Assembly: GCA_016188575.1 (NCBI GenBank)
Contig: JACPHN010000028.1
Location: forward strand, 1-31,708
DNA length: 31,708 bases
Direction of reading: 5' to 3'
Source: Candidatus Schekmanbacteria bacterium
GTDB taxonomy: Bacteria; CSSED10-310; JACPHN01
Shown: positions 1-8,891 of the stretch, piece by piece
Numbering within the stretch: the first letter of the stretch is position 1
How the letters are laid out: the number at the start of each line of letters is the position of its first letter
Translations under genes and position numbers: made by a program
Notes under the pieces: generated by a model
Told to the model about the DNA's origin: nothing
Seen by the model: the letters and a program-made list of their open reading frames with translations, nothing else
The model's database searches: none

Positions 1-600
1 CCCGCCCGCAACAACTCCTCCTTCTCCGCGTGGAAGTCCTCCTTGCCCTGAGTGATGATCGTGCTGAGCTGCCCGGCGGACATGTCGACGCCCCACTCGC
101 GGAGCTGCTCCAGCAGCAGCGGCTGAGTCACGTTGGCGTGGTGGTACTGGTGCAGGATGTACGCGATGAGCGTCGGGCCGTAGTGACGCCCGCTCAGCTC
201 GGCAGGGAGCTTGCCCACCAGGCGCTCCCCCGAGGGCGTCTCCCACCACTCCAGACGGAAGCGGGCGTTGTGAAGCTCAATCCGGATGTCCTGGACCGTG
301 AGGTCCTCGTACCCTTTGAATCGGCTCCCGTCGGGAAGCTCCGCCGGGGGGACACAGACCGTCTCGTGGATCGTCAAGTCACGCGTTTTGGCCTGGCACC
401 CTTCGAAGCGAAATGTGGCTACCTTGCTGGCCGCGAATAAGACTTTTTCTCCCCTCCTGCCTGCCCATCCAGCGTGAACGGCTTGATGTTCGGCTTGGGC
501 TTTTCGCCCTTCAACCGAGCGACCTCGTCCCGAAGCTGCTGGATCTGCTCCTGCTGATGGTGGATGACCTCCAGGAGAATCAACACCAAGGGGGTGACCT
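1..600 (-). pseudogene. IS66-like transposase remnant, frameshifted and cut by the window edge
   Basis: The minus strand carries the N-terminal half of an IS66-type transposase in two frames. The first part (about 600 down to 419) has a helical segment with HHQQEQIQQLRDEVARLKGE followed by KPKPNIKP, the usual leader of this family, and stops at TAG 419-421. The family sequence resumes one frame over (about 445 down to 1) with KTRDLTIHETV, GSRFKGYEDLTVQDIRIE, ELSGRHYGPTLIAYILHQY and QPLLLEQLREWGVDMSAGQ, which is open to the window edge. The DDE catalytic part would lie beyond coordinate 1. The frame break makes an intact enzyme unlikely, although a sequencing error cannot be excluded. No terminal inverted repeat is recognisable between 600 and 782. 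The start codon is uncertain; a GTG or TTG near 590 is possible. Confidence 0.75.
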
Positions 601-782
601 GGGCCGACCAGACGCGGTGGCCGATACTTGCTCGCGCACCGCCGCTGGCAATACCATGGATTGGGGTGGTGGCCGGGCATTTCGCGAGCCCCGCGCAGGG
701 CACGAGGTTTCGACAGGCGCGGCAGACGTCCCGAGGTGGTAGGCGCCAGAATCGGCGTGTTCGTAGGTGTGGAGTCTGAAGC

Positions 783-3700
783 ATGTGGGCTGAGGGGAAG
801 AGCGTGAACAAGATGGCAAGACGTGGCGGACGGGCGCTGGCAACATTGGCTGGGGCGCTCATGCTATCGCTGATCAGTTCGGCTGGGTCCGCGCAGGGCG
901 TGGACATCATCATCACGGACAACATCAAGGTGGACGCCACCTGGACCGGTGTCGTCGGGGTGACCAAGTCGGTCACGCTCAACTCGAACATCGTCCTGAC
1001 GATCGAGGCCGGGACGATCATCAAGATGTGGCCGGGCGCCTCTTTCACCATCAAGGGCAAGCTCCGGCTTCCCGGAGGTTCCGGTGTGTCACCGGTAGTC
1101 GTTACCTCGCTTTATGACGACGAGTATGGCGGTGACACCGACGGCGAGGGCAACGCCATCCTGCCCCAACCGGGTGACTGGGGTGGTCTGGTGCTGGACC
1201 AGACCACCCAGGAGATATCGAGCAACGGGGTGGCGTTGACGATGGCGAATGTGCTGTTCCGCTACGGAGGATCGAGCACAAGCGGCGTGCTGTACTGTAA
1301 AGGCATCTCTCCGGTCTACGATTATCTCATTTTCGAGTACAACAACTACACGGTCACGGCCCAAGGAGACAAAGATAACCTGGGCTTTGCCCTCCCATCG
1401 CTGCCCCAGCTTTCGAACGTCACGTTCAGTAATAATAACTACTTGATTCATTGCGTTCATTTCGCCTTTGCTCATTACAACGGAGGCATGGCATTTTCTG
1501 GCAATAAATACAATGCCATTCTGCATGAAGGCACTCCGTATTTGAATGGTCTTGAGGCTTATTCAGAAACCTGGGAAATTGTCAATGATATGCCATTCTT
1601 GATTTACAATATATATACGATCCCTTCGAACCTCTCCATGACTATGCAAGCGGGCTCGGTGTTCAAATCTATAGATTCCAGCAAACAATTCTTGATCTAT
1701 AGCACACTGACAATGGAAAGCACCCCAGAAGATCCGGTCGTCTTCACCTCCTACTACGACGACACGCATGGCGGCGATACCAATGCCGACGGATCGGACA
1801 CTACTCCCAATCCCGGCGATTGGGGCTATGTGCTCATTGGACGCTCCACCACCGACTTCCACGATGCCCTTATTCGCTTTGGCGGCAAGAACTTCGAGGG
1901 TTGCATTCTGACGAATGGACAGCCGACAATCCGGGATTCTGTATTTGATCAATGCAGTTACGCACTGGGATCCTTTGGAACCGACACCAAAGCCGGCTCA
2001 CCCATTATTAACAATAATGTTTTTCAAGACGTCAACTATCCTTACACGCAAAAGGACATCGCCTTTCCGACCATTGGCACCAACACCTACAACAATGTCC
2101 GGTATCGCGGCATTTTCGTGAAAGGCAGCATGACCACGAGCGGCACGGTCACCGGGACCTGGACTCCCATCGGCGACAGCACTGGGAAACTCCCCTATGT
2201 ATTGGCGGATGATCTGACTATCGGCGAGGGCGTGACCGTAACTCTGGCGGAGTCGACCGTGGTCAAGATGCTGACCAACACCGCCAACCTCATTGTCCAG
2301 GGGCTGCTGGTATCGGAGGGAACCGACAGCGGTCCTCTGATCTTTACCTCCTACAAGGATGACCAGTACGGTGGTGATACCAACGCGGATGGCGCGACCT
2401 CGAGCCCCGACGCGGGCGACTGGAGCTATGTGCGGCTGCAGAACGGCGCCATTCAACTGGAGAAAGCGATCTTCCGCTTTGGCGGCAACGGACAGGAAGG
2501 GGCGCTCAATGTCTATACGAGCTCGCCTCAGGTTCGGAACACGACGTTCTATCGCAACACCTATGCGCTGGGCAGCGATGGCAGCTCCACGGGACAGGCC
2601 CGGCCCATCATCTCCAGTTGCACGTTCGATTCGAACACCTATCCTCTCCAGCAAAAGAACTTCGCGTTTCCGACGTACGTCGACAACTCCTTTGTCGGCA
2701 ATGCCTATCCGGGTATCTTCGTCAATGGATCCATGACCACCACCGGCAGCGACACCGGGACCTGGTCGGGGGCGAGCAATCTGGCCTATGTGCTCAACGA
2801 GGATGTTACGGTGGGATCCGGCGTGACGCTCGTGATTCCGGGAGGCACGGTAGTCAAGTTCATGCAGAGCGCCTATGCGCTCAACTCCACCGGCGTGCTG
2901 GACTTGCAGGGCACCGGCGATAACCGCGTCGTATTCACGTCCTACAAGGACGATGAGTATGGTGGCGACACCAACGGCGAGAATTCCTCGCCACCGGCGC
3001 GCGGCGACTGGTCCTACGTGAGTGTGCAGAACAGCCTTACCGTTTTCGACTACGCGCTGGTTCGCTTTGGAGGCGCCTCCAAGGAGGGTGCCCTCTATGT
3101 CTTGAATGCGTCACCGACGGTTGACAACGTGCTATTCACCACCAACACGTACGCCTTGGGCACCGATGGCACAGCTTCCACGCCCGGTAATGCCAACGTG
3201 TCCAACAATACCTTCACCGACAACTCCTATCCCCTGCAGCAGCTCGACTTCTCCTTCCCGACCTATTCGGGGAATTCGTTCGTCGACAATCTCTACACGG
3301 GTATCTTCGTGCAGGGAAGCATGACAGTGTCGGGAACTGCGGTCGGAACCTGGACTGGAGCCACAAGTGCGGCGGGCGCGCAACCGGGGGCACGCGCGGG
3401 CGAGGCTCTCGCATACGTGCCCAACGCAGCGATCACCATCGGCAGCGGCGTCACCTTGACCATTCCGGCAGGGACGATCGTCAAGCCGATCTCCACGAGC
3501 GCGACCATCACGGTTTCGGGTGCAATCGACTGGGGCGGAACCGCCGACGATCCTGTGATCTTCACCTCTTACAAGGACGACGCCCACGCCGGCGATACCA
3601 ACGGAGATGGTCTGGCCTCGCTTCCCGGCGTGGGTCAATGGGGGTCCGTCTGCATTCAGAACGACGCCAATGTCGTGCAGAACGCGGTCTTCCGGTATGG

Positions 3701-4505
3701 CGGAAGCAGCACCGGCGCCATTTGCATCAAGAACAGCCAGCCGCAGGTGAGGGACAACTCCTTCGTGCTCAACGCCTACGCCGTGACGGTCGATTCCGCC
3801 AACTCGCCGTTGGTCACGAACAACGACTTCGTGGGCAACACCACGTACGGGCTGCAGAACAAGAGGACGCAGTCCATCACTTCGGCGGAAGACAACTACT
3901 GGGGGCACGAGACCGGGCCGACCCACGCCGAAAACCCCCTCGGAGAAGGCGACAAGGCTTCCGATGGCGTTGACTACACGCCGTTTCTGGGTGCCAGCAT
4001 CTACACGTACCCCCGGGCGACGGCTTCCGAGGAGTCGCATGCCTTCGGGTCAGTAATGATAGGCGAGACGTCGTCCTGGGAACTGACGGTGACCAACGCC
4101 GGCAGCGCCCCACTGAACGTCTACCCCGCCAGTGTAGGTTCGACCGCGTACAGCGTGCTGGCGCCGACTGATTTGGCGACCCTGCAACCGACCGAGTCGG
4201 TGGCGGTGCAGCTCCAGTTTGCCCCCATCAACGCCGGGGCGTTCAACACGAACCTCACGATCGTGACCGACAGCCCGAGCGAACGTCAGATGGTGATCCC
4301 GGTCACCGGCACTGGGGTTGCCCCCACGCCCACCGCGACCGTGACGCCGACGGCCACGGCCACGCCGACGCCGACGGGGGATCCGGTAGTGCCGGCGCAG
4401 TCGTCTGGCGGTACCTCGATGCTGGTATTGGCCCTGGGGGGTGCTCTGGTCCTCATGCTGAGGGGATCCCGCCGCGTCGGGCGCAGGTATCGCGGCCGTC
4501 CATGA
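783..4505 (+). CDS. Large secreted right-handed beta-helix repeat protein with ASH-like domain, Pro/Thr linker and C-terminal membrane anchor
   Basis: The protein has 1240 residues. A Sec signal peptide (roughly residues 11-38, ending SAGSAQG) shows export. Five long repeats follow, each with a signature SYKDDxYGGDTNxDG then PxxGDW and RFGG; the DD pairs begin at residues 112, 326, 526, 723 and 932, a period near 200. Between them are parallel-beta-helix style Asn/Ser-rich turns. Residues about 1080-1180 resemble an ASH/choice-of-anchor-D domain (GSVMIGETSSWELTVTNAG, ending VTGTG). Then come a Pro/Thr linker, a hydrophobic segment near 1215-1232 and an Arg-rich tail, as in surface-anchored or sorted proteins. 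The Asp-rich signatures could bind calcium, but that is inference. ATG 783 has GGAG eight bases upstream; GTG 804 with GAGGGG is an alternative. The function is probably surface adhesion or polysaccharide contact; no catalytic motif is seen. It stands alone and ends at a hairpin. Confidence 0.85.
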   Translation: MWAEGKSVNKMARRGGRALATLAGALMLSLISSAGSAQGVDIIITDNIKVDATWTGVVGVTKSVTLNSNIVLTIEAGTIIKMWPGASFTIKGKLRLPGGSGVSPVVVTSLYDDEYGGDTDGEGNAILPQPGDWGGLVLDQTTQEISSNGVALTMANVLFRYGGSSTSGVLYCKGISPVYDYLIFEYNNYTVTAQGDKDNLGFALPSLPQLSNVTFSNNNYLIHCVHFAFAHYNGGMAFSGNKYNAILHEGTPYLNGLEAYSETWEIVNDMPFLIYNIYTIPSNLSMTMQAGSVFKSIDSSKQFLIYSTLTMESTPEDPVVFTSYYDDTHGGDTNADGSDTTPNPGDWGYVLIGRSTTDFHDALIRFGGKNFEGCILTNGQPTIRDSVFDQCSYALGSFGTDTKAGSPIINNNVFQDVNYPYTQKDIAFPTIGTNTYNNVRYRGIFVKGSMTTSGTVTGTWTPIGDSTGKLPYVLADDLTIGEGVTVTLAESTVVKMLTNTANLIVQGLLVSEGTDSGPLIFTSYKDDQYGGDTNADGATSSPDAGDWSYVRLQNGAIQLEKAIFRFGGNGQEGALNVYTSSPQVRNTTFYRNTYALGSDGSSTGQARPIISSCTFDSNTYPLQQKNFAFPTYVDNSFVGNAYPGIFVNGSMTTTGSDTGTWSGASNLAYVLNEDVTVGSGVTLVIPGGTVVKFMQSAYALNSTGVLDLQGTGDNRVVFTSYKDDEYGGDTNGENSSPPARGDWSYVSVQNSLTVFDYALVRFGGASKEGALYVLNASPTVDNVLFTTNTYALGTDGTASTPGNANVSNNTFTDNSYPLQQLDFSFPTYSGNSFVDNLYTGIFVQGSMTVSGTAVGTWTGATSAAGAQPGARAGEALAYVPNAAITIGSGVTLTIPAGTIVKPISTSATITVSGAIDWGGTADDPVIFTSYKDDAHAGDTNGDGLASLPGVGQWGSVCIQNDANVVQNAVFRYGGSSTGAICIKNSQPQVRDNSFVLNAYAVTVDSANSPLVTNNDFVGNTTYGLQNKRTQSITSAEDNYWGHETGPTHAENPLGEGDKASDGVDYTPFLGASIYTYPRATASEESHAFGSVMIGETSSWELTVTNAGSAPLNVYPASVGSTAYSVLAPTDLATLQPTESVAVQLQFAPINAGAFNTNLTIVTDSPSERQMVIPVTGTGVAPTPTATVTPTATATPTPTGDPVVPAQSSGGTSMLVLALGGALVLMLRGSRRVGRRYRGRP

Positions 4506-4511
4506 AGGTAA

Positions 4512-4542
4512 CGCGGGACCGGTGCGACAGACCGGTCCCGCG
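4512..4542 (+). terminator. Perfect 12-bp inverted repeat, likely bidirectional terminator
   Basis: CGCGGGACCGGT at 4512-4523 is matched exactly by ACCGGTCCCGCG at 4531-4542 with a 7-base loop. It starts six bases after the beta-helix gene and lies before the 3' end of the convergent radical SAM gene. There is no T-run, so intrinsic termination is inferred from position and stem strength only. Confidence 0.6.
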
Positions 4543-4641
4543 CGGAGGCTGCCGGCGGTAGGTTCATCGCGTTGGTGGGAGCCGGGATTCGCGCCGTGGG
4601 GTGGGACACGTGCTTCGCGGCGGACGTGTCGGGATCGGGCC

Positions 4642-5949
4642 TCAACGACGAGGCTGCAGGCGCGCCGCAAATCGGGGCAGCGTCACCAGCTCGAGATGGT
4701 GCGCCAGAAGCGCCGCCGCGTTGATGCCCGGTACCCCGCCGATGTCGATGGCATAGTACCCGCGCATCGAAGCGATCACCGTCCGCATGCGGCCGGGCGC
4801 TGGCGGCGGTGCCTCGAAGGCCACCTCGACCCGCTCACCAGGCGCCAGGTTCACACGTCGGCCGTCGGCAGCCGCCAGTAGTGCGGCTACGTCGGTTCCG
4901 CTGGCAAGCAGCGCAGAACGCGCCCGAAGCTCGCGTGGGCTGGTGTCGGGCGGCAACGCCGAGGCAATGGTGACCTCCTGAATTTCCCAAAATCGGGGCG
5001 TCGCCTCGAGCTGCACCGTCACCCGATCGCCGCCGGGCGGCAGCTCGATCGGCACCGCCAGCCGCCTCGAGACGGCTGGACCAATCGGCGCCAGCGCAGG
5101 CAAGCTCACTGCCTTGCCATCTGCCGAGAGCCGAAGGTGAAGAGACAAGCCGAGCCGCTCCATCTCTTCATCGAGGTAGCCTCGATAGTCATCGCACCCC
5201 ACCAGCTCAAAGCCCAAGTCCATCAAAGGGCGCACCCCTTGCCCCATGCGCGCGAGATAGGAGATCAAGGCCTCTTCTGCGAACCGTGTGGCTCGTCCAT
5301 GAATGACCAGCAGGGCACGGTCCGCCGGTGGTCGCCCGAGCTGAAAGCTCCAGGCCTCGCGGTCCAGATTGGCACCGCAGCTCCTGGAGCAGATCTCGCT
5401 GCGGCGATACTCGACAAAAAACGGATGAGAGAGCGCGTCGGCCAGGCAGGATCCAGCAGGATCGATTCGGCACTCGGCTGGAGCCAGTGGCACCCGCAAG
5501 CAAGGCGCAACCCGGCCGCTGATACCATCCACATGGACCGACGCCCCAGCGCGCGAGAAGCAACCAGTATGCTCCTCGAGATCATCGAGATCGAGCAGCG
5601 GCAGCCCGGCCTGGGCGCGCAAGTCTTCGAAAGCCGCCTGGTATCGGTCGAGCTCCTCCGCGGTCAAGGCGAGGTCGGACGGTCTCGAGCTGCGAGAGCC
5701 AGGAGAATATCGAGAGTAGACGCCTACGGCGCATCCCGCATAGAGCTGGACGCGGACGAGCTCCGGTGAGGTCACGGCGCGCCAACTCTTGGCCGAAACC
5801 AGGCATGAGTAGCCAAAGAGCGCTCCGTGGCAGCGTAAGAGATCGAGCACCGCTTGAACCTTGCGGTAGGCGTCCGCGCCGCGGCGTGCATTGTGAACCG
5901 GCTCAGGTCCATCGATGGCCACGAGAAGGGCCAGGTTGCCGAGCTGGCC
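4642..5949 (-). pseudogene. Radical SAM protein, C-terminal part after an in-frame TAG
   Basis: This is the same reading frame as the upstream part and is separated from it only by TAG at 5950-5952. The first methionine is at 5922, but family-like sequence (GNLALLVAIDGPEPVHNARRG, a core radical-SAM barrel strand) starts right after the stop, so the part is not a natural independent gene. It continues through the barrel (YRKVQAVLDLL, YSCLVSA) into a Cys-containing auxiliary region (GCFSRAGASVHVDG, APCLRVPLAPAEC, ICSRSCGANLD) that resembles a SPASM/twitch-type extra Fe-S domain. It ends in about 220 residues that I do not recognise. The substrate is unknown. If translated by readthrough, the whole protein would be about 664 residues. 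TAG ends other genes in the window (8889-8891 and 31373-31375), so general amber recoding is unlikely. Confidence 0.75.
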
Positions 5950-6636
5950 CTACCTCCGGGCAAGGGGGCTGTCGAAGTGCATCCCGTGTGTGGCAATCGT
6001 GAAGAAGGCGTGGGGCCACTCTGCGATGACGTCGAGCAACTCATCGGCCCAAGCCCGCGACAAGAAAGGCTCCCCCTTGCCGATTACGTGGACCGCAAAA
6101 GCGCCGCATGCGATGACCTGGTCTACCATGAACGCGATCCGGTCTTTGGTTGGCGCCGTACCGCCGCGGTCGCCGGCCGTAAAGCAGCCCTCGCAGGAAA
6201 GATCGCAGTTTGGTGCCAGGGAGAGCTGAGCCGCGGTCAGCAGTGTCGGCGGCACGCCCCGGCGGCCTCGATGGCCACGGAGGAGCTCGTGGCGCAGCGT
6301 CTGGACAATGGCGATTCGCAGCCACGCATCGAGCCTCCTCGCCGCTCGGTCACGCGGAGCTTCGCGCAAGAACGTGTGCATCCGAGCGAATGTTCCGGCG
6401 CGTTCGAAGCTACGGACGTTCCGTTCCATCAGCTCGAAGTGAGGGCTCTTGGCCCGACAGCATGCCGCCTCCTGTCGGATGAACCCGGTTAGAAGCCTCT
6501 CGAGTGGCCGCCAAGGCAGTAGCCGGCGAAAAAGAAGGACAAAAGTCGCAAGACGAGCTGTCAGCCAGCGGAGTGCCTTCGAGCCGGCCAGCGCCAACAG
6601 CCAATTGGCGGCGAGGATGCGCACCGATAGCACCAC
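5950..6636 (-). pseudogene. Radical SAM protein, N-terminal part with the Fe-S cluster motif, ending at an in-frame TAG
   Basis: The part carries the radical-SAM signature C-x3-C-x2-C in APNCDLSCEGCFTAG, then a glycine-rich strand (FAVHVIGKGEPFLS) and a barrel strand (FFTIATHGMHF). It stops at TAG 5950-5952, and the rest of the barrel follows in the same frame. About 140 residues lie before the Cys motif, with hydrophobic helices and many Arg. The start is uncertain: GTG 6636 or GTG 6633 with AGG upstream fits, ten bases after the lemA-like stub, so the two were probably co-transcribed. The frame is open further upstream, but that stretch overlaps the stub in another frame and reads as noise. 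Either a nonsense mutation, an assembly error, or rare programmed readthrough explains the stop. Confidence 0.75.
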
Positions 6637-6646
6637 GGAGCGCCTG

Positions 6647-6817
6647 CTAGCCGGCGATCGGAAAGAGGTCGTGGCGCTTCTCGAGCCGCGTGTCGATCCC
6701 GGCGAACGCGTGCTCGACCACGTCCCGCTTCCGGATGAGCCCGTCAAGGAGCAGGACGAGCACCGGGACAGCGAGGACGGCCACAGCGATGACGGCGATG
6801 AGAACAACCGGGGTCAT
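6647..6817 (-). pseudogene. LemA-like N-terminal stub
   Basis: The 56-residue frame begins MTPVVLIAVIAVAVLAV, a single N-terminal membrane helix. It continues LIRKRDVVEHAFAGIDTRLEKRHDLFPI, which matches the hallmark of LemA proteins (a helix, then N/R-x-V-xx-A-xx-ID-x-L-x-RRHDLIP). LemA proteins are normally about 180-200 residues. Here the frame stops (TAG 6647-6649) just where the long helical bundle should begin, and no other frame downstream looks like LemA. GGAG lies eight bases before the ATG, so the stub may still be translated. I read it as a truncated gene fused in position to the radical SAM gene downstream. A genuine short membrane peptide is the less likely alternative. Confidence 0.6.
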
Positions 6818-6999
6818 TCCGAAAGCTCCGAGTGGGGGTCTCCTGATACGGCGGCGCCCCGGATCACACGGCCTCGCAAGATCGAATGTGCTCGCCGGTC
6901 GCTCCTGATTTCGTCCGCTCGTTCGCCAGAAAAGAACCACGCTTGTCACCTCATCGAAGCCTCTCGCGCCAGTATTACAGCTTCGCGGTTGTCTGGGAA

Positions 7000-7207
7000 G
7001 GGGCGCTATTCCTCCCACGAGTTGCGCATCGCCTGGCACGCGCCCCCAAAGGCGAGAGCTTGCAGTTCTCCCACGGCGAGTTGCCCGATCGGGACACCTT
7101 TTGACAGGGATTTCGCGCCTCCGCCACGGCCTCAGGTCGCTCCACCAAGCGAACTCCACCAAGCGAATCTGCCGCTCGTTGCGCAACTCGTGGGTTCCTT
7201 GCGCCCC
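7000..7207. repeat. MITE-like element of about 208 bp with inverted ends
   Basis: The ends are inverted copies of each other. CCCACGAGTTGCGCA at 7014-7028 is repeated exactly as its complement at 7180-7194. The outer GGGGCGC at 7000-7006 matches GCGCCCC at 7201-7207, with six or seven mismatched bases between the two blocks on each side. No transposase is encoded inside. A target-site duplication could not be identified. Confidence 0.5.
7140..7167. repeat. Two tandem copies of a 14-bp unit
   Basis: CTCCACCAAGCGAA occurs at 7140-7153 and again, identical, at 7154-7167, inside the MITE-like element. Confidence 0.8.
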
Positions 7208-7221
7208 CCTCGGCAAGGGGG
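7204..7221. repeat. Short G/C hairpin
   Basis: A run of C (7204-7209) followed by T pairs with AAGGGGG (7215-7221) around a four-base turn. It abuts the right end of the MITE-like element and precedes a dispersed repeat copy. It resembles the other G/C palindromes of the window. Confidence 0.45.
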
Positions 7222-7223
7222 TC

Positions 7224-7282
7224 TTCGTGAAGCGCTTTCCGCATGGCTCGCAGTCCGACAGGCGGTGGATTCAGGGGTACGG
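7224..7282 (+). repeat. Dispersed repeat, copy A
   Basis: This 59-base stretch aligns without gaps to the complement of 20368-20426, with about 43 of 59 bases identical by hand count. It includes the exact 16-mer AGGCGGTGGATTCAGG. Neither copy lies in a recognised gene. Confidence 0.6.
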
Positions 7283-7304
7283 ACGAAGCGGGGCGGTGAT
7301 GCTG

Positions 7305-7338
7305 TTTGTGCGCAAAATTTGTGCTCCAGAGCACAAAT
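7305..7338. promoter_or_regulatory. Operator-like palindrome with three TTTGTGC half-sites
   Basis: ATTTGTGCTC (7317-7326) and GAGCACAAAT (7329-7338) form a perfect 10-bp inverted repeat with a two-base spacer. A further direct half-site TTTGTGC lies at 7305-7311, 13 bases from the second. The site is AT-rich against a GC-rich background and lies about 147 bases before the hydrolase start, which fits a dimeric repressor or activator site. The regulator is not identifiable. Confidence 0.5.
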
Positions 7339-7484
7339 ATCCGACCTCCGCCGCCCCTGCGCACCGGGCTGCTCGCTGCCCGCTCCCGACGCCACCTGGC
7401 CCACCGCTTGCACCTCCTCCCGTGGCCGCCTATTCGCGGCCGGTCAACACCACGCCCGCTTTCGCGGCTCAAAAGGAGAATCCC

Positions 7485-8891
7485 ATGACCCGACGCAGCT
7501 CCCCGCGCACGTGCAAAGCGCATTCCCTGAGCATCCCCGCAGCCCACCGCCGCCCTCCGCAGCTCTTTGCGGTCTTCGCCGCGCTGCTCTTCCTCGCATC
7601 GGCGGCCGCTGTCCCTGGCGCGGCCGCGTGCGAGGGCGACCTCAGCAGCCTCGCCAGCACCGTCGACTTCATCCTCGAGGAAGGTCCATTCGCATGCTAC
7701 GACGGCGATCCCGGCGCGGATCGCGCCGCAGTGTGCGGCATCTTCAAGGCTACCATTCGGCTCGCCCCCGAGGCCGGCCCGGTCGACGCCCCGGGCGCCG
7801 TGGGCGGCGCCACCGACTTGCACGTCCTGGTCGCGGCCCGTGCGCAGGCGGCCGCAAACCTCTGCTCTGCCCCCTGGATCACCTTCGACGCCGGGGGAAA
7901 CGGCCGTGGCTACGCCACCACCTTCGGCGAGGTCGCTCCGGGAACCTATGCGCCCGATGGCGCCGGTTATGGCGATGACCTGATCTACGCGTACAATGCC
8001 CGCGGCTTCGTCACCGCCGATCTCGTCTTCGAATGCCCCGCCGGCCCTGGCCAGCCCTGCGCCGGCAAGACCTACGCAACCTGGCTGGAACCGCACCCGA
8101 ACGCCGGCACCGCCTGGTATCTCGATACCGACGGTGAAGGCACGCTGGCCGCCGCGGCGCGCGCCCGTGCGTTTTACGACTGGGCCTACACCAACAGCGA
8201 GAAACCGCTGTGCGCACACGCCCAATCCTCGGGCAGCGGTCGACTCGTATCCGTCCTCACGAGGTTCAACAGCGCACAACAGTTCGACAGCGCCATTTTC
8301 GAAGGCGGTCCGGTGTTCGCCTACGCGCCCTGGACATGCGACGTTCCGGACTCCGACCATCCGCTGGGGACGCCACCGTCCTGGTACCATCCCGGCGGCG
8401 AGGGCAGCTTTGTGCAGGAGATCTTTGATTGCGCGTACACGAGCGGCACCAACTCCGATAGCTGCGACTACCGCAAGTGCCGCGACCACGACTTCGATGC
8501 CCCCCGCATGCTGCTCGACAGCAACCTCACCCGCGCCGTAGAGCGCGATTTCCCCGCTCTCGACCTTGCCGCCGTCATCGGCGGCGACGACACCGGGCAC
8601 GACTACGAGCAGCTCTGGCTGTGGTTCCGGGGCCTTCAGGCAGCCGGCGAGGATGTCCCCGGATTGACCGCCCGCTCGGTGACGATTCGGCAGGGGTACT
8701 GCAAGACCGGCGCCGGGACCTTCAACGATGGCGCAGACTGCTCGCTTTGGAATCAGCGGAGCTTCCCCGGAACCAGCGAGGCAGGGACGGGGTACGATCC
8801 GCGGCTGCGCAATGCCGGCCACGACGTCGCCGCGGACCGCGGCGGCAGCCGCGTGCTGGAGGAGCTCATGGCCGGCACCTGCGGGCAGTAG
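7485..8891 (+). CDS. Secreted alpha/beta-hydrolase-like protein (putative esterase or depolymerase)
   Basis: The protein has 468 residues. The start at ATG 7485 is chosen because AAGGAG lies seven bases upstream and a signal peptide follows (Arg-rich start, then LFAVFAALLFLASAAAVPGAAA); the longer frame upstream runs through repeats. The mature protein has many Cys, suggesting disulfides in the periplasm or outside. A nucleophile-elbow-like stretch CAHAQSSGSGRL, and later an Asp- and His-containing GGDDTGHDYEQ, fit a Ser-Asp-His hydrolase fold, reminiscent of pectin-acetylesterase or PHB-depolymerase-like enzymes. The exact family and substrate are not recognised, and the catalytic roles are inferred. 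The 3' end overlaps the convergent propeller gene by 26 bases. The operator-like palindrome upstream may control it. Confidence 0.7.
   Translation: MTRRSSPRTCKAHSLSIPAAHRRPPQLFAVFAALLFLASAAAVPGAAACEGDLSSLASTVDFILEEGPFACYDGDPGADRAAVCGIFKATIRLAPEAGPVDAPGAVGGATDLHVLVAARAQAAANLCSAPWITFDAGGNGRGYATTFGEVAPGTYAPDGAGYGDDLIYAYNARGFVTADLVFECPAGPGQPCAGKTYATWLEPHPNAGTAWYLDTDGEGTLAAAARARAFYDWAYTNSEKPLCAHAQSSGSGRLVSVLTRFNSAQQFDSAIFEGGPVFAYAPWTCDVPDSDHPLGTPPSWYHPGGEGSFVQEIFDCAYTSGTNSDSCDYRKCRDHDFDAPRMLLDSNLTRAVERDFPALDLAAVIGGDDTGHDYEQLWLWFRGLQAAGEDVPGLTARSVTIRQGYCKTGAGTFNDGADCSLWNQRSFPGTSEAGTGYDPRLRNAGHDVAADRGGSRVLEELMAGTCGQ

Larger units (their letters stand above)
6818..7484. other. Gene-free, repeat-rich intergenic region between divergent genes
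   Basis: No convincing gene is present. Open frames here (for example the upstream extension of the hydrolase frame from 7101) lack family-like sequence and coincide with repeats. The region holds an inverted-repeat element (7000-7207), a small tandem duplication (7140-7167), a G/C hairpin (7204-7221), one copy of a dispersed repeat (7224-7282) and an operator-like palindrome (7305-7338). Confidence 0.6.

Noticed and set aside
30-440. 136-codon plus-strand frame at the start of the window
   Set aside because: It is the complement of the clear IS66-like transposase remnant.
5950-5952. Amber codon recoding (pyrrolysine-type) in the radical SAM gene
   Set aside because: TAG is a normal stop for other genes in the window, and only one case is seen.
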